64,000 nucleotides of DNA, from contig NZ_BMTU01000003.1 in assembly GCF_014649835.1 (NCBI RefSeq), forward strand, positions 582,208 through 646,207. The letters run 5' to 3'. Below, one piece after another: positions 9,601-15,855 of the stretch (positions are counted from its first letter, which is position 1; every line of letters starts with the position of its first letter). The position numbers and the translations under genes were made by a program. A model generated the notes under the pieces. It was given only the letters and a program-made list of their open reading frames with translations, was not told the DNA's origin and ran no database searches. Source of the DNA: Streptomyces pilosus (GTDB taxonomy: Bacteria; Actinomycetota; Actinomycetes; Streptomycetales; Streptomycetaceae).

Positions 9601-9774
9601 TACACCGGCGGTCTGGCCCGCCACCAGTACGGTCTGCTGCTGCGCGAGCGGGGGCGGGTGGACGAGGCGCGGGAGCAGTGGCGGTCGGCGCTCGCCGCGC
9701 TGGACGGCACGGACGAGCGGGCCGTGGTCGAGGAACTGCGCGAGCTGGTGGCCGGGGCCCGGCCGGTGAGCTGA
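6697..9774 (+). CDS. AfsR/SARP-family transcriptional regulator with NB-ARC and TPR domains
   Basis: 1025 aa from GTG 6697; the upstream open frame is not protein-like. Order: OmpR-type winged helix (about residues 20-95, with LRILLAALLL and HNHVARLRRLL), BTAD helical domain to about residue 260, a Pro/Ala linker, an NB-ARC ATPase with Walker A GTAGVGKSALA (about 326-336) and Walker B LLVLDDA, then a long TPR-like C-terminus (from about 740). This is the AfsR architecture: a DNA-binding activator gated by nucleotide and TPR inputs, usually controlling secondary metabolism or development. No biosynthetic cluster adjoins it, so its targets are unknown. Stop to the next convergent gene leaves no gap (9774/9775). 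Confidence 0.9.
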   Translation: MTRRGLRFGLLGTPVLYDGEGSDVPGSVQVIGSPKLRILLAALLLDAGRVVSVEALKDAMWGGAPPVSALPSLHNHVARLRRLLDDPGRLLTVPNGYLLRVGEGELDVQVFDAHTAAARAAHTARDWERVTRTCAAALALWRGSPLTGLPPEVGGYALARRLREARLLLLEWRYDAELARDTGRLADLVPELAALAAEHPLREAYHRQLMLALHRTGRRAEALVVHRDLRARLVDELGIEPGPGVREAHVEVLRGRGERQEPGHGPSAEASDGAEALPRPAQAPARPAQLPPAPAHFTGRDAVRDELVRVLTRAPRPAGPPAVVVSGTAGVGKSALALQVAHTLTERFSDGQLYVNLHGATPGMTPLTPAQALTALLRDLGTDPCAVPEQPDAAAALLRSLLAPTRTLLVLDDAANAAQVRPLLPAGPGCAVIVTSRSPLTTLDGAARVPLAPLSDEDSAALLRAVSGRDGLGAGHPLVALTGRLPLALRVVAARLAARRALTPDVLAGQLSATDSRLSHLEYDDLSVRRSLAVAHDALAVSDRETDRDAALALRRIGALDLPAYGAPLLARLTGTGERRAEAALDRLVDVALVEETAYGRYVPHDLVRDFARERARAAARTDAATPGDTGPGAGTPEHPAGTALRWYAAVAERTLTAIVEPGLDQDDRRRPTPSQPPGHADRVASVPPFADAAAAFAWGDRELENIVALVERYAGEDTGDGAGRGAHDVHVAVLLRLLHPYLLRGGRVPELEVLGRAALRVARRLGDEAAEACALGDLSGMHFLTGRTGEALALTDRALELWRRLGAVSWIRRALNNRGLLLEGLGRYAESERALRQSLTHSRRLADPYGEAVTLSHLGNLYEHTDPRAAIEQHRRSLAIGDRIAAVIVQHSAHCNIGYAHLRLGEPAAALPHFEESLRILGGHGDWHGESQTRLGLVRALRLLGRSGRADAECAELLRRADARADRYTGGLARHQYGLLLRERGRVDEAREQWRSALAALDGTDERAVVEELRELVAGARPVS

Positions 9775-11466
9775 TCACTTGGCGTCGGCGTAGCACTCCA
9801 CGACCGCCGTCGTGAAGGGGAACCGCACGGGCGTCGGCCCGAACGTCAGCCGGCCGGCCAGGTCGGCGGCCTGCCGGATCGCCTCCGTCACCGTCGCCGC
9901 CTCCTCCTCGGGGCAGTGCACGATCACCTCGTCGTGCTGGAAGAACACCAGTTCGGCCGCCATGCCGCTCAGTGCCTTCCGCAGCGCCGCGAGCAGCAGC
10001 AGGGCCCAGTCGGCGGCACTGCCCTGGACCACGAAGTTACGGGCGAAGCGGCCCCGGGCGCGGGCGTCGGTCGAGGCGTAGCCCGGGACCCACGGACGGG
10101 ACTCGGAGCCCTGCTCCTCCTCCGCGAGCGGGATGCCCGCCTCCTCCACCGCGTCGTCCGTGAGCCGCACGGCCGGCGGGCAGGTGCGGCCCAGCCAGGT
10201 CCGTACGAGCCGGCCCTCCTCGCCCGCGCGGGCGGCCTCGTCGACGTAGGCCACCGCCTTGGGGAAGCGGCGTCTGAGCGCGGCGAGGTTCTTCAGGCCG
10301 TCGCCGGAGGTCTGGCCGTAGACCGCGCCGAGGACGGCGAGCTTGGCCTGGGCGCGGTCGCCGGAGAAGGCCCGGTCGGACACCGACTGGTAGAGGTCGG
10401 TCTCCCGGCCGGCCACCTCCATCAGCCCGGGGTCGCGGGAGATCGCCGCCAGCACCCTCGGTTCCATCTGGTCGGCGTCGGCGACGACGAGCCGCCAGCC
10501 GGGGTCGGCGACGGCGGCGCGGCGGATCACCTTGGGGATCTGCAGGGCGCCCCCGCCGTTGGTCACCCAGCGGCCGGTGACGGTGCCGCCCGCGAGGAAC
10601 TCGGGCCGGAAGCGGCCGTCACGCACCCAGTCCTGGAGCCAGGACCAGCCGTGGGCGACCCAGATCCGGTACAGCTTCTTGTAGGCGATCAGCGGTTCGA
10701 CGGCCGGGTGGTCGAGGGACTCCAGCTCCCAGCGGCGGGTCGAGGAGACCTTGATGCCGGCCTGCGCGAACGCCCTGAGGACGTCGGCGGGCAGGTCGGG
10801 CCGGACCCGGCGGCCGAAGGCGGCGGACACCTCGTCGGCGAGCTCGGCGAGACGGCGGGGTTCGCCGCCGCCCGCGTACCGCTCGCCGAGCAGGTCGTGC
10901 AGCACCGCACGGTGCACGTCCGCCCGCCAGGGCAGCCCGGCGCGGTTCATCTCGGCAGCCACCAGCATGCCCGCCGACTCGGCGGCGGTCAGCAGCCGCA
11001 TCCGCTCCGGGTGCGCGGTCGCCCCGGTGCGGCTCTGCTGCTCGGCGTAGACGGTGAGGAGGTCGGCCAGCGGCAGCGGGATGCCCCGCGGTTCGAAGAG
11101 GGAGGACTGGGCGCCCGGTTCGGCCTGGCGCTGCGGCGGATCGGGCGGCACCGGGCCGCCGCGCAGCCGGGCCAGCGCGGCGGCCGCCGAACGGGGTTCG
11201 CCGTACCGGCCCTCGTGGCCGAGCAGGAGCGTCTCGGCGGCCTCGACGTCGTACGCCCGCTCCACGCGCACGCCCGCGGCGAGCAGGCCCGGATAGACCT
11301 CGGCGGTGGAACGCCACACCCAGCGCGTGACACCGGGACGGCTCCGCACGGCCTCGGCGGGGTCCCTCTCCCGCACCACCGGGCCGGAGGGCAGGCCGTC
11401 CGCGCCGAGGGGGGCGACGTCGACGCCGCCCTCCTCGGCCGGAGCGAGTGCCCATCGCCGGCTCAT
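9775..11466 (-). CDS. Short family-A DNA polymerase (bifunctional 3'-5' exonuclease/DNA polymerase type)
   Basis: 563 aa from ATG 11466 (MSRRWALAP). The C-terminal half holds the Pol I palm/fingers signatures: a motif A variant VVADADQMEPRVLAAIS (canonical DYSQIELR), motif B RAQAKLAVLGAVYGQTSG (conserved R, K, YG) and motif C QHDEVIVH with the catalytic HDE. The N-terminal ~190 residues are a degenerate exonuclease-like region; there is no 5'-3' exonuclease domain. At 563 aa it is much shorter than replicative PolA (about 900). It represents the second, accessory PolA-like protein found in Streptomyces; a role in DNA repair is inferred. It lies convergent to the SARP gene. Confidence 0.88.
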   Translation of the reverse strand: MSRRWALAPAEEGGVDVAPLGADGLPSGPVVRERDPAEAVRSRPGVTRWVWRSTAEVYPGLLAAGVRVERAYDVEAAETLLLGHEGRYGEPRSAAAALARLRGGPVPPDPPQRQAEPGAQSSLFEPRGIPLPLADLLTVYAEQQSRTGATAHPERMRLLTAAESAGMLVAAEMNRAGLPWRADVHRAVLHDLLGERYAGGGEPRRLAELADEVSAAFGRRVRPDLPADVLRAFAQAGIKVSSTRRWELESLDHPAVEPLIAYKKLYRIWVAHGWSWLQDWVRDGRFRPEFLAGGTVTGRWVTNGGGALQIPKVIRRAAVADPGWRLVVADADQMEPRVLAAISRDPGLMEVAGRETDLYQSVSDRAFSGDRAQAKLAVLGAVYGQTSGDGLKNLAALRRRFPKAVAYVDEAARAGEEGRLVRTWLGRTCPPAVRLTDDAVEEAGIPLAEEEQGSESRPWVPGYASTDARARGRFARNFVVQGSAADWALLLLAALRKALSGMAAELVFFQHDEVIVHCPEEEAATVTEAIRQAADLAGRLTFGPTPVRFPFTTAVVECYADAK

Positions 11467-11528
11467 GCCGCGAGTGTGGCAGGGGGGTGTGACATCGCAC
11501 CCCGGGCCGGGCCGTCCGAAGGCCCGCT

Positions 11529-11632
11529 GGTCAGTCGCCGTGCGGGCCCCCGTCTCCGCGGCGGTCAGTCGCCGTGCGGGCCCCCTGACTCCGCGGCGGT
11601 CAGTCGCCCTGCGGGTCCTCGGTCTCCGCGGC
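11529..11632. repeat. Three tandem ~35-bp repeats duplicating a C-terminal coding tail
   Basis: Copies at 11529-11562, 11563-11597 and 11598-11632 share GGTCAGTCGCC-TGCGGG-CC and TCCGCGGC. The third copy is the real 3' end of the Clp-N gene (minus strand, encoding AAETEDPQGD and stop). The second copy read in the same sense would encode AAESGGPHGD and a stop. The first has lost frame. Confidence 0.85.
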
Positions 11633-12352
11633 CCGGGTCTCGGTGTGCCGCGCCAGCGCCTCGGCGACGTACCGCTCGGTGGCCGTCTTGGTGACACCGA
11701 GGCCGTCGAGCAGGCCCTCGCCGTTCCCGTGTTCCAGCAGGGCGAGCAGGATGTGCTCGGTGCCGATGTAGTTGTGGCCGAGACGGAGGGCCTCGCGGAA
11801 GGTCAGTTCCAGGACCTTCTTGGCGGCGGGGCCGTACGGCACCAGCTCGGGGGCGTCCTCGACGGCCGGCGGGAGCGCCGCGCGGGCGGCCTCTCGGACC
11901 GCGTCCACGGTGACGCCCTGCTCGGTGATCGCCCGCACGGCGAGCCCCTCGGGCTCGGCCAGCAGGCCGAGGACGAGGTGCTCGGGGAGGCCCTCGGCGT
12001 TGTGGGCGGCCTGCGCCTCGTTGTGCGCGGCCGTCACCGTGTTGCGGGCGCGGGGGGTGAAGCGCTGGAAGCCCTGGCTCGGATCGAGGTCGTTGCCCTC
12101 CTTCGGCACGAAGCGCTTCTGGGCGGCCTGCCGGGTGACCCCCATGCTCCTGCCGATGTCCGTCCAGGAGGCGCCCGAGCGCCGGGCCTGGTCCACGAAG
12201 TGGCCGATCAGGTGGTCGGCCACGTCCCCGAGGTGCTCGCCGGCGAGCACCGCGTCCTGGAGCTGCCGCAGCGGCTCCTCGTGGACCTTCTTGATCGCCG
12301 CGATGAGGTCGTCGAGGCGTACGGATGACGTGATGGCGGGGTTCGTCGTCAT
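11600..12352 (-). CDS. Clp N-terminal-domain protein with N-terminal helix-turn-helix; putative autoregulator
   Basis: 250 aa. Residues ~1-75 contain a sigma-region-4/HTH-like segment (SWTDIGRSMGVTRQAAQKRF). Residues ~90-240 are a double Clp-N (ClpC-type substrate/adaptor-binding) repeat: FTPRARNTVTAAHNEA and, in the second half, [15 protein letters not shown]. There is no AAA+ module, so it cannot unfold proteins itself. Likely a DNA-binding protein that senses clients or adaptors through its Clp-N repeats. The ATG at 12352 coincides with the predicted transcript start (TTGACA-17-TACGGT), so it is probably leaderless, and two 19-bp palindromes cover that promoter, suggesting autorepression. 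The operator assignment is inference. Confidence 0.85.
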   Translation of the reverse strand: MTTNPAITSSVRLDDLIAAIKKVHEEPLRQLQDAVLAGEHLGDVADHLIGHFVDQARRSGASWTDIGRSMGVTRQAAQKRFVPKEGNDLDPSQGFQRFTPRARNTVTAAHNEAQAAHNAEGLPEHLVLGLLAEPEGLAVRAITEQGVTVDAVREAARAALPPAVEDAPELVPYGPAAKKVLELTFREALRLGHNYIGTEHILLALLEHGNGEGLLDGLGVTKTATERYVAEALARHTETRAAETEDPQGD

Positions 12353-12353
12353 G

Positions 12354-12400
12354 TGTCAACCGTAAGTTGACACCCGGGCACTGTCAACCCGTGGTTGACA
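12354..12400 (-). promoter_or_regulatory. Leaderless sigma70-type promoter overlapped by two 19-bp palindromic operators
   Basis: TGTCAACCGTAAGTTGACA (12354-12372) and TGTCAACCCGTGGTTGACA (12382-12400) are perfect 7-bp inverted repeats with 5-bp spacers, 28 bp centre to centre. On the minus strand they embed -35 TTGACA (12387-12382) and -10 TACGGT (12364-12359) with a 17-bp spacer, six bases before the ATG at 12352. Confidence 0.8.
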
Positions 12401-12439
12401 CCTTCGGGTGATGCCCGGGGACGTGGCACGATCGGAGCC

Positions 12440-13564
12440 GTGAGTACGTCCAGCACCGTCGACCGGGCCTTCCGGGCCGCCCTCCACGAGAGCGGCGACA
12501 CCGCCCTCGACACCGGCGCCTCCCTGCTCGCCGCCGACCCGGCGGCCGACATCGAACTCGCCCGGCGGGGCGAGGAGTTCCTGAGCACCCTCTGGCGGCG
12601 TGGCTGGCAGCCCGCCGACGTGGTGCGGATCGTCCGGCGCCGGCTGGACGACGTGCACGTGCGCACCGTCTCGGAGCTGATCCGCGCGCAGGCCCCGCGC
12701 GACGACCGGCCCCGGGGGCCGCGCTGGAAGGCCCAGCTGGAGCGGCTCGGCGCGGAGGGCCCGGACGCGTCACCGCGCGCGGACCGCTTCTCGCACGCCA
12801 CCGCCGTGCTGGAGCTGTACCGCCTGCTGCTGCGCCTGCCCGCCCTCGAACCCCTCGACGAGACGGCCGCTCCCGGCCCGCGCGACCGGCGGCCGGAGTC
12901 CCGCATGCTCGGCCGCATCCGCGCGCTGCTGGCCAAGGCGGAGGCGACCGGGTTCCCGGAGGAGGCGGAGGCGCTCAGCGCGAAGGCGCAGGAGCTGATG
13001 GCGCGGCACAGCGTCGACGAGGCGGTGCTCGCCTCGCGGGAGCCCTCGGGCGAGGTCCCGGGCGCCTGCCGGATCGAGGTGGAGCCGCCGTACGAGCAGG
13101 CCAAGGCGGTGCTGCTGGACGCGGTCGCGGGCGCGAACCACTGCCGGGCGGTGTGGAACGAACCGTTCGGCTTCTCCACCGTGGTCGGCTTCGCCTCCGA
13201 CCTGGAGGCGGTCGAGCTCCTCCACACCTCGCTGCTCGTGCAGGCCACCACCGCGATGACCAGGGCGGAGGCCGCGCAGCGCGCCGGCGGACGGAAGCGG
13301 ACCAAGACCTTCCGGCAGTCCTTCATGGCGGCCTACGCCCACCGCGTGGGCACGCGTCTGGCGGCCGCCGCCGAGACCGAGGTGAGCGACGACCTGCTCC
13401 CCGTCCTCGCCTCCCGCGCGGTGGCGGTCACCGACCGCACGGACCGCCTGTTCCCGGAGACGACCACCACGCGGCTGCGCGGGGTGAGCGACGCGGCGGG
13501 CTGGGAGGAAGGCGCCCGCGCGGCGGACGGCGCCCGGGTCGGAACGCACCCGCGCCTCCCCTGA
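12440..13564 (+). CDS. DUF2786-domain protein of unknown function
   Basis: 374 aa from GTG 12440, 39 bp beyond the twin palindromes and divergent from the Clp-N gene. The DUF2786 signature is around residues 155-195 (SRMLGRIRALLAKAEATGFP and AEALSAKAQELMARHSVDEA). It is followed by the conserved C-terminal half with KRTKTFRQSFMAAYAHRVG, as seen in actinobacterial and phage DUF2786 proteins. The function is not known; the Ala/Glu-rich helices and basic patch are compatible with nucleic-acid or protein binding. Weak SD (GGAG very close to the start), so a leaderless or short-leader transcript is possible. Shared regulation with the Clp-N gene is plausible but unproven. Confidence 0.8.
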   Translation: MSTSSTVDRAFRAALHESGDTALDTGASLLAADPAADIELARRGEEFLSTLWRRGWQPADVVRIVRRRLDDVHVRTVSELIRAQAPRDDRPRGPRWKAQLERLGAEGPDASPRADRFSHATAVLELYRLLLRLPALEPLDETAAPGPRDRRPESRMLGRIRALLAKAEATGFPEEAEALSAKAQELMARHSVDEAVLASREPSGEVPGACRIEVEPPYEQAKAVLLDAVAGANHCRAVWNEPFGFSTVVGFASDLEAVELLHTSLLVQATTAMTRAEAAQRAGGRKRTKTFRQSFMAAYAHRVGTRLAAAAETEVSDDLLPVLASRAVAVTDRTDRLFPETTTTRLRGVSDAAGWEEGARAADGARVGTHPRLP

Positions 13565-13623
13565 GCCGGACCCCTGCCGTCGCGTGCCGGCGCAAGCCGT
13601 CGCCGTCCCGGGCGCCGCCGTCG

Positions 13624-13728
13624 CTCAGGAGGCCGGTCCGGGCGCCGGCAGCGCGGTCGGGAGGGTGCCTCCCAGGGCCCCTCTCAGGAGGCCGGGTCGG
13701 GTGTCGGGAGACCCGTCGGGAGGGTGCC
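13624..13728. repeat. Tandem duplication (59-bp period) of the lipoprotein gene's 3' end
   Basis: 46-bp segments at 13624-13669 and 13683-13728 match at 38 positions. The second is the true 3' end of the minus-strand lipoprotein gene (GTLPTGLPTPDPAS, stop). The first would encode GTLPTALPAPGPAS and a stop, but lies beyond the real stop codon and out of frame with it. Confidence 0.85.
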
Positions 13729-14268
13729 GCCCTCGGCCTTGGTGTACGTCTCGGTGCCGAGCGCGCCCTTCCAGGTGACCTTCAGGGAGTTCCCCTCGAC
13801 GGAGCCGACCGTCCCCTCCGCGCGGTCCTCGGTGCCGTCGTCGCACGTCAAACTGATCGACCGGCTCCCGCCGTCCTCCCGGGCGGAGCCGGTGCACATG
13901 GTGCCGCCCGTGGCGAAGAGTGCCGCCTGCTCACCGTTGACCATGAGGACCACGGCCTTCCCGCCGGCGGTGGTGAGCCAGCTTCCGTCCAGCTCGTCCG
14001 CGGGGGTTGCGCCCGCCCCGGAGTCGCCCGTGCCGCCGGAGTCCGCGGACGCCGTGGCGGACGGGGTGGGGCTCGCCGGGTCGTCCGTGCCGTCGGAGCC
14101 GTCACCGCTGCACCCCGCCAGGGCGAGCGCGCCGGCCAGTGCCGCGGCCACGGCCGTCGCCCGCCGGCGCCACGGTGACGACGCGCGGGGTACGGGCGGA
14201 TGCGTCCCGCGCGCCGCGGGAGCGTGCGTCACCGGACCCACCGAAGCGTCCGAAGCCTCCGAAGTCAC
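13684..14268 (-). CDS. Putative lipoprotein, unknown function
   Basis: 194 aa from GTG 14268 with AGGGGG about 7 nt upstream. A long basic N-region leads to a hydrophobic stretch and lipobox LALAGC (Cys about 53), then a Ser/Thr/Asp/Gly-rich linker. The ~110-residue globular domain contains LDGSWLTTAGGKAVVLMVNG and two cysteines (TMCTGS and LTCDDG) that could form a disulfide. No family is recognised with confidence; the SW-T..G pattern recalls small beta-barrel lipoproteins. The C-terminal coding tail is duplicated just past the stop. Confidence 0.75.
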   Translation of the reverse strand: MTSEASDASVGPVTHAPAARGTHPPVPRASSPWRRRATAVAAALAGALALAGCSGDGSDGTDDPASPTPSATASADSGGTGDSGAGATPADELDGSWLTTAGGKAVVLMVNGEQAALFATGGTMCTGSAREDGGSRSISLTCDDGTEDRAEGTVGSVEGNSLKVTWKGALGTETYTKAEGGTLPTGLPTPDPAS

Positions 14269-14623
14269 TGCGAGCCCCCTGCCTGTTGCCGGCCCCGTCG
14301 GCCGGGCGACCGCAGTCAGCTAACAGGAACCGCCGTCCCCCGGCCAGCCCCCCGTGACCCACCTCGCACCCTGGTGGACCCACCTCACCAGAACGGCACA
14401 CGAGGGAACACAAAAGCCCCCGGGCGCGTCTCTCCTACCGCGGGGATTCGGTAAAGCGTCCGTCAAAGCGGGCACGAGGCGACTGGCGACGCTGTAATCG
14501 CAGGAACACCCCGCGTGCACGTGCATCTGCCCATGCATCTGCACTTGAACAAAGCTATGATCCCGGTCAGTTGACCACTGCATCAATGGCCACACCAGCC
14601 AGTGCACCAGCGGGGAGCGACCT
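14269..14623. other. Divergent intergenic region, lipoprotein / DUF397 gene
   Basis: 355 bp. It carries the lipoprotein RBS next to 14268, the 26-bp WhiJ-locus element at 14516-14541, the small palindrome GGTCAGTTGACC (14565-14576) and the DUF397 RBS (GGGAG). No protein-like frame was seen. Confidence 0.7.
14516..14541 (+). promoter_or_regulatory. WhiJ-locus element, copy 1 (upstream of DUF397 gene)
   Basis: Contains TGCATCTGC twice as a direct repeat (11-bp period) preceded by TGCACG. 25 of 26 positions match the reverse complement of 15601-15626. It lies about 83-108 bp before the DUF397 start. Confidence 0.75.
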
Positions 14624-14908
14624 GTGGACCACGACGTGTTCGACGGTGACGTGTACGACGGTGCCGACGCGCCCGGCGTGCACAACGGCATGGCGGCCAC
14701 CGGGCTGGACGGCGTGGCCTGGCAGAAGAGCCGGCACAGCAACTCGCAGGGTTCGTGCGTGGAGTTCGCCCGGCTGCCCGGCGGTGAGGTGGCCGTGCGC
14801 AACTCCCGCTTCCCCGACGGTCCCGCGCTCGTCTACACCCGGGCGGAGATCGAGGCCATGCTGCTGGGCGTGAAGGACGGCGAGTTCGACCACCTGGTCG
14901 CCGGCTGA
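14624..14908 (+). CDS. DUF397 domain protein of a WhiJ-type locus
   Basis: 94 aa from GTG 14624 with GGGAG 6 nt upstream. The DUF397 core is clear: WQKSRHSNSQGSCVEFARLP, then VAVRNSRFPDGPALVYTRAEI. In Streptomyces, DUF397 proteins are encoded next to WhiJ-like XRE regulators and RsbW-like ATPases; the family includes small developmental regulators in abaA/whiJ-type loci and is thought to antagonise or modulate the XRE partner. The acidic ~25-residue N-terminal extension is variable. Both expected partners follow at 15002-15526 and 15856-16716. Confidence 0.85.
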   Translation: MDHDVFDGDVYDGADAPGVHNGMAATGLDGVAWQKSRHSNSQGSCVEFARLPGGEVAVRNSRFPDGPALVYTRAEIEAMLLGVKDGEFDHLVAG

Positions 14909-15001
14909 CGTCCCCGCCCTCCGGCCTGCTCGGAGGGGCCCGTGGTGACCGAGGGGCGGCGACGCGCGTAGAACCGGGGCACCCGTGCGCGGCGCGCCGC
15001 G

Positions 15002-15526
15002 TCAGACGCCGGGGCCGCGGCCTCCGGCCCCGGTGTGGTGGGGGAGCCGGAACAGCGCCCACACCACCTTGCCGCTGAGCGCCCCCGCCATCGGGTGCCA
15101 GCCCCAGCTGTCGCTGAAGGAGTCGACCAGGAACAGCCCGCGGCCGGACTCGGCGGAGAAGTCGTCGGAGTCACGGGTGACGGGGCTGTCGTCGCTCGGG
15201 TCGCGCACCGCGCACACCAGCCGCTCGGTCCACCGCATCAGGTGCAGCCGTACCGGCGGTTCGTGTGCCGGCTGCCGCGGGGCGCCGGGCGGCAGGGCGT
15301 GCCGCAGGGCGTTGGTGACCAGCTCGGAGACCACCAGGCAGACGTCGTCGAAACGGTCGCCGAGAGTCCACTGTTCGAGCGTCTTGCGGGTGAACTGCCG
15401 TGCGTCGCGGACCGCTTCGTAGCGGGCGGGGAGGGCGCAGGAGGCGGCGTCGGAGGCGGCCGAGAGGTTCAGCGGCGGAAGGCCCTGCCGTAACGGCTCG
15501 AGCATGGTCGATCCATTCGTCCCCAT
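15002..15526 (-). CDS. GHKL ATP-binding protein (RsbW/anti-sigma-like) of the WhiJ-type locus
   Basis: 174 aa from ATG 15526 with GGGAG 8 nt upstream; an internal ATG at 15505 is an alternative. HATPase_c_2 motifs are visible: N-box VVSELVTNALRHA and a glycine-containing lid/G2 segment ESGRGLFLVDSFSDSWGW. It has no histidine phosphoacceptor or membrane segment, so it resembles serine kinases/anti-sigma factors of the RsbW group. It is convergent with the DUF397 gene and divergent from the XRE gene, and its upstream region contains the second copy of the 26-bp element. A cytoplasmic regulatory partner in development or antibiotic control is inferred. Confidence 0.87.
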   Translation of the reverse strand: MGTNGSTMLEPLRQGLPPLNLSAASDAASCALPARYEAVRDARQFTRKTLEQWTLGDRFDDVCLVVSELVTNALRHALPPGAPRQPAHEPPVRLHLMRWTERLVCAVRDPSDDSPVTRDSDDFSAESGRGLFLVDSFSDSWGWHPMAGALSGKVVWALFRLPHHTGAGGRGPGV

Positions 15527-15855
15527 GCGAGGCACTCCCGGAATTCGCGGTCGTAGCGAGGCGGCGGTGGTGCGGAGACCATGGTTTCGGATGCGCACAG
15601 CAGATGCAAGGGCAGATGCACGTGCAGCTGACCGAATTGGTTACGCCCGTACTGGTTTGTTGGCCAATTTTTCCGTCATCTTCCTGTCCTCTCCTGGCTG
15701 TTCTCTTGTCTTCTCGTTGCTCCCGGCCCTCCGATCAGTGATGCTTCCCGATCGGATCGCTCGGCTCGATTCCGTTTCCGTAACCGGACGAGTACTGCTC
15801 GAAGTGTTTTAGTGGCAGACTGCGGCCCTTGAAGACGTTGGGGAGGCTGGCGAAC
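15527..15855. other. Divergent intergenic region, ATPase / XRE gene
   Basis: 329 bp holding the ATPase RBS, the second WhiJ-locus element (15601-15626), a pyrimidine-rich tract on the plus strand (about 15661-15731) and the XRE RBS GGGAGG (15841-15846). It is noticeably more AT-rich than its surroundings. No gene was seen. Confidence 0.7.
15601..15626 (-). promoter_or_regulatory. WhiJ-locus element, copy 2 (upstream of the ATPase gene)
   Basis: Reverse complement differs from copy 1 (14516-14541) at one base in 26. It contains two GCATCTG units on the minus strand and lies 75-100 bp before the ATPase start, the same distance and orientation as copy 1 relative to its gene. Confidence 0.75.

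Noticed and set aside
6697..9774. Secondary-metabolite cluster around the SARP regulator
   Set aside because: No PKS, NRPS, terpene or tailoring gene set is present on either side.
11529..11632. Possible CRISPR-like array
   Set aside because: Three imperfect repeats directly abut without spacers and no cas genes exist nearby; it is a tandem duplication of a coding tail.
9916..11694. Plus-strand open frame opposite the DNA polymerase gene
   Set aside because: Antisense shadow; the polymerase has motifs A, B and C on the minus strand.
13625..13897. Minus-strand 90-codon frame at the end of the lipoprotein gene
   Set aside because: Its only gene-like part is the duplicated tail (GTLPTALPAPGPAS); the rest is the lipoprotein gene read out of frame.
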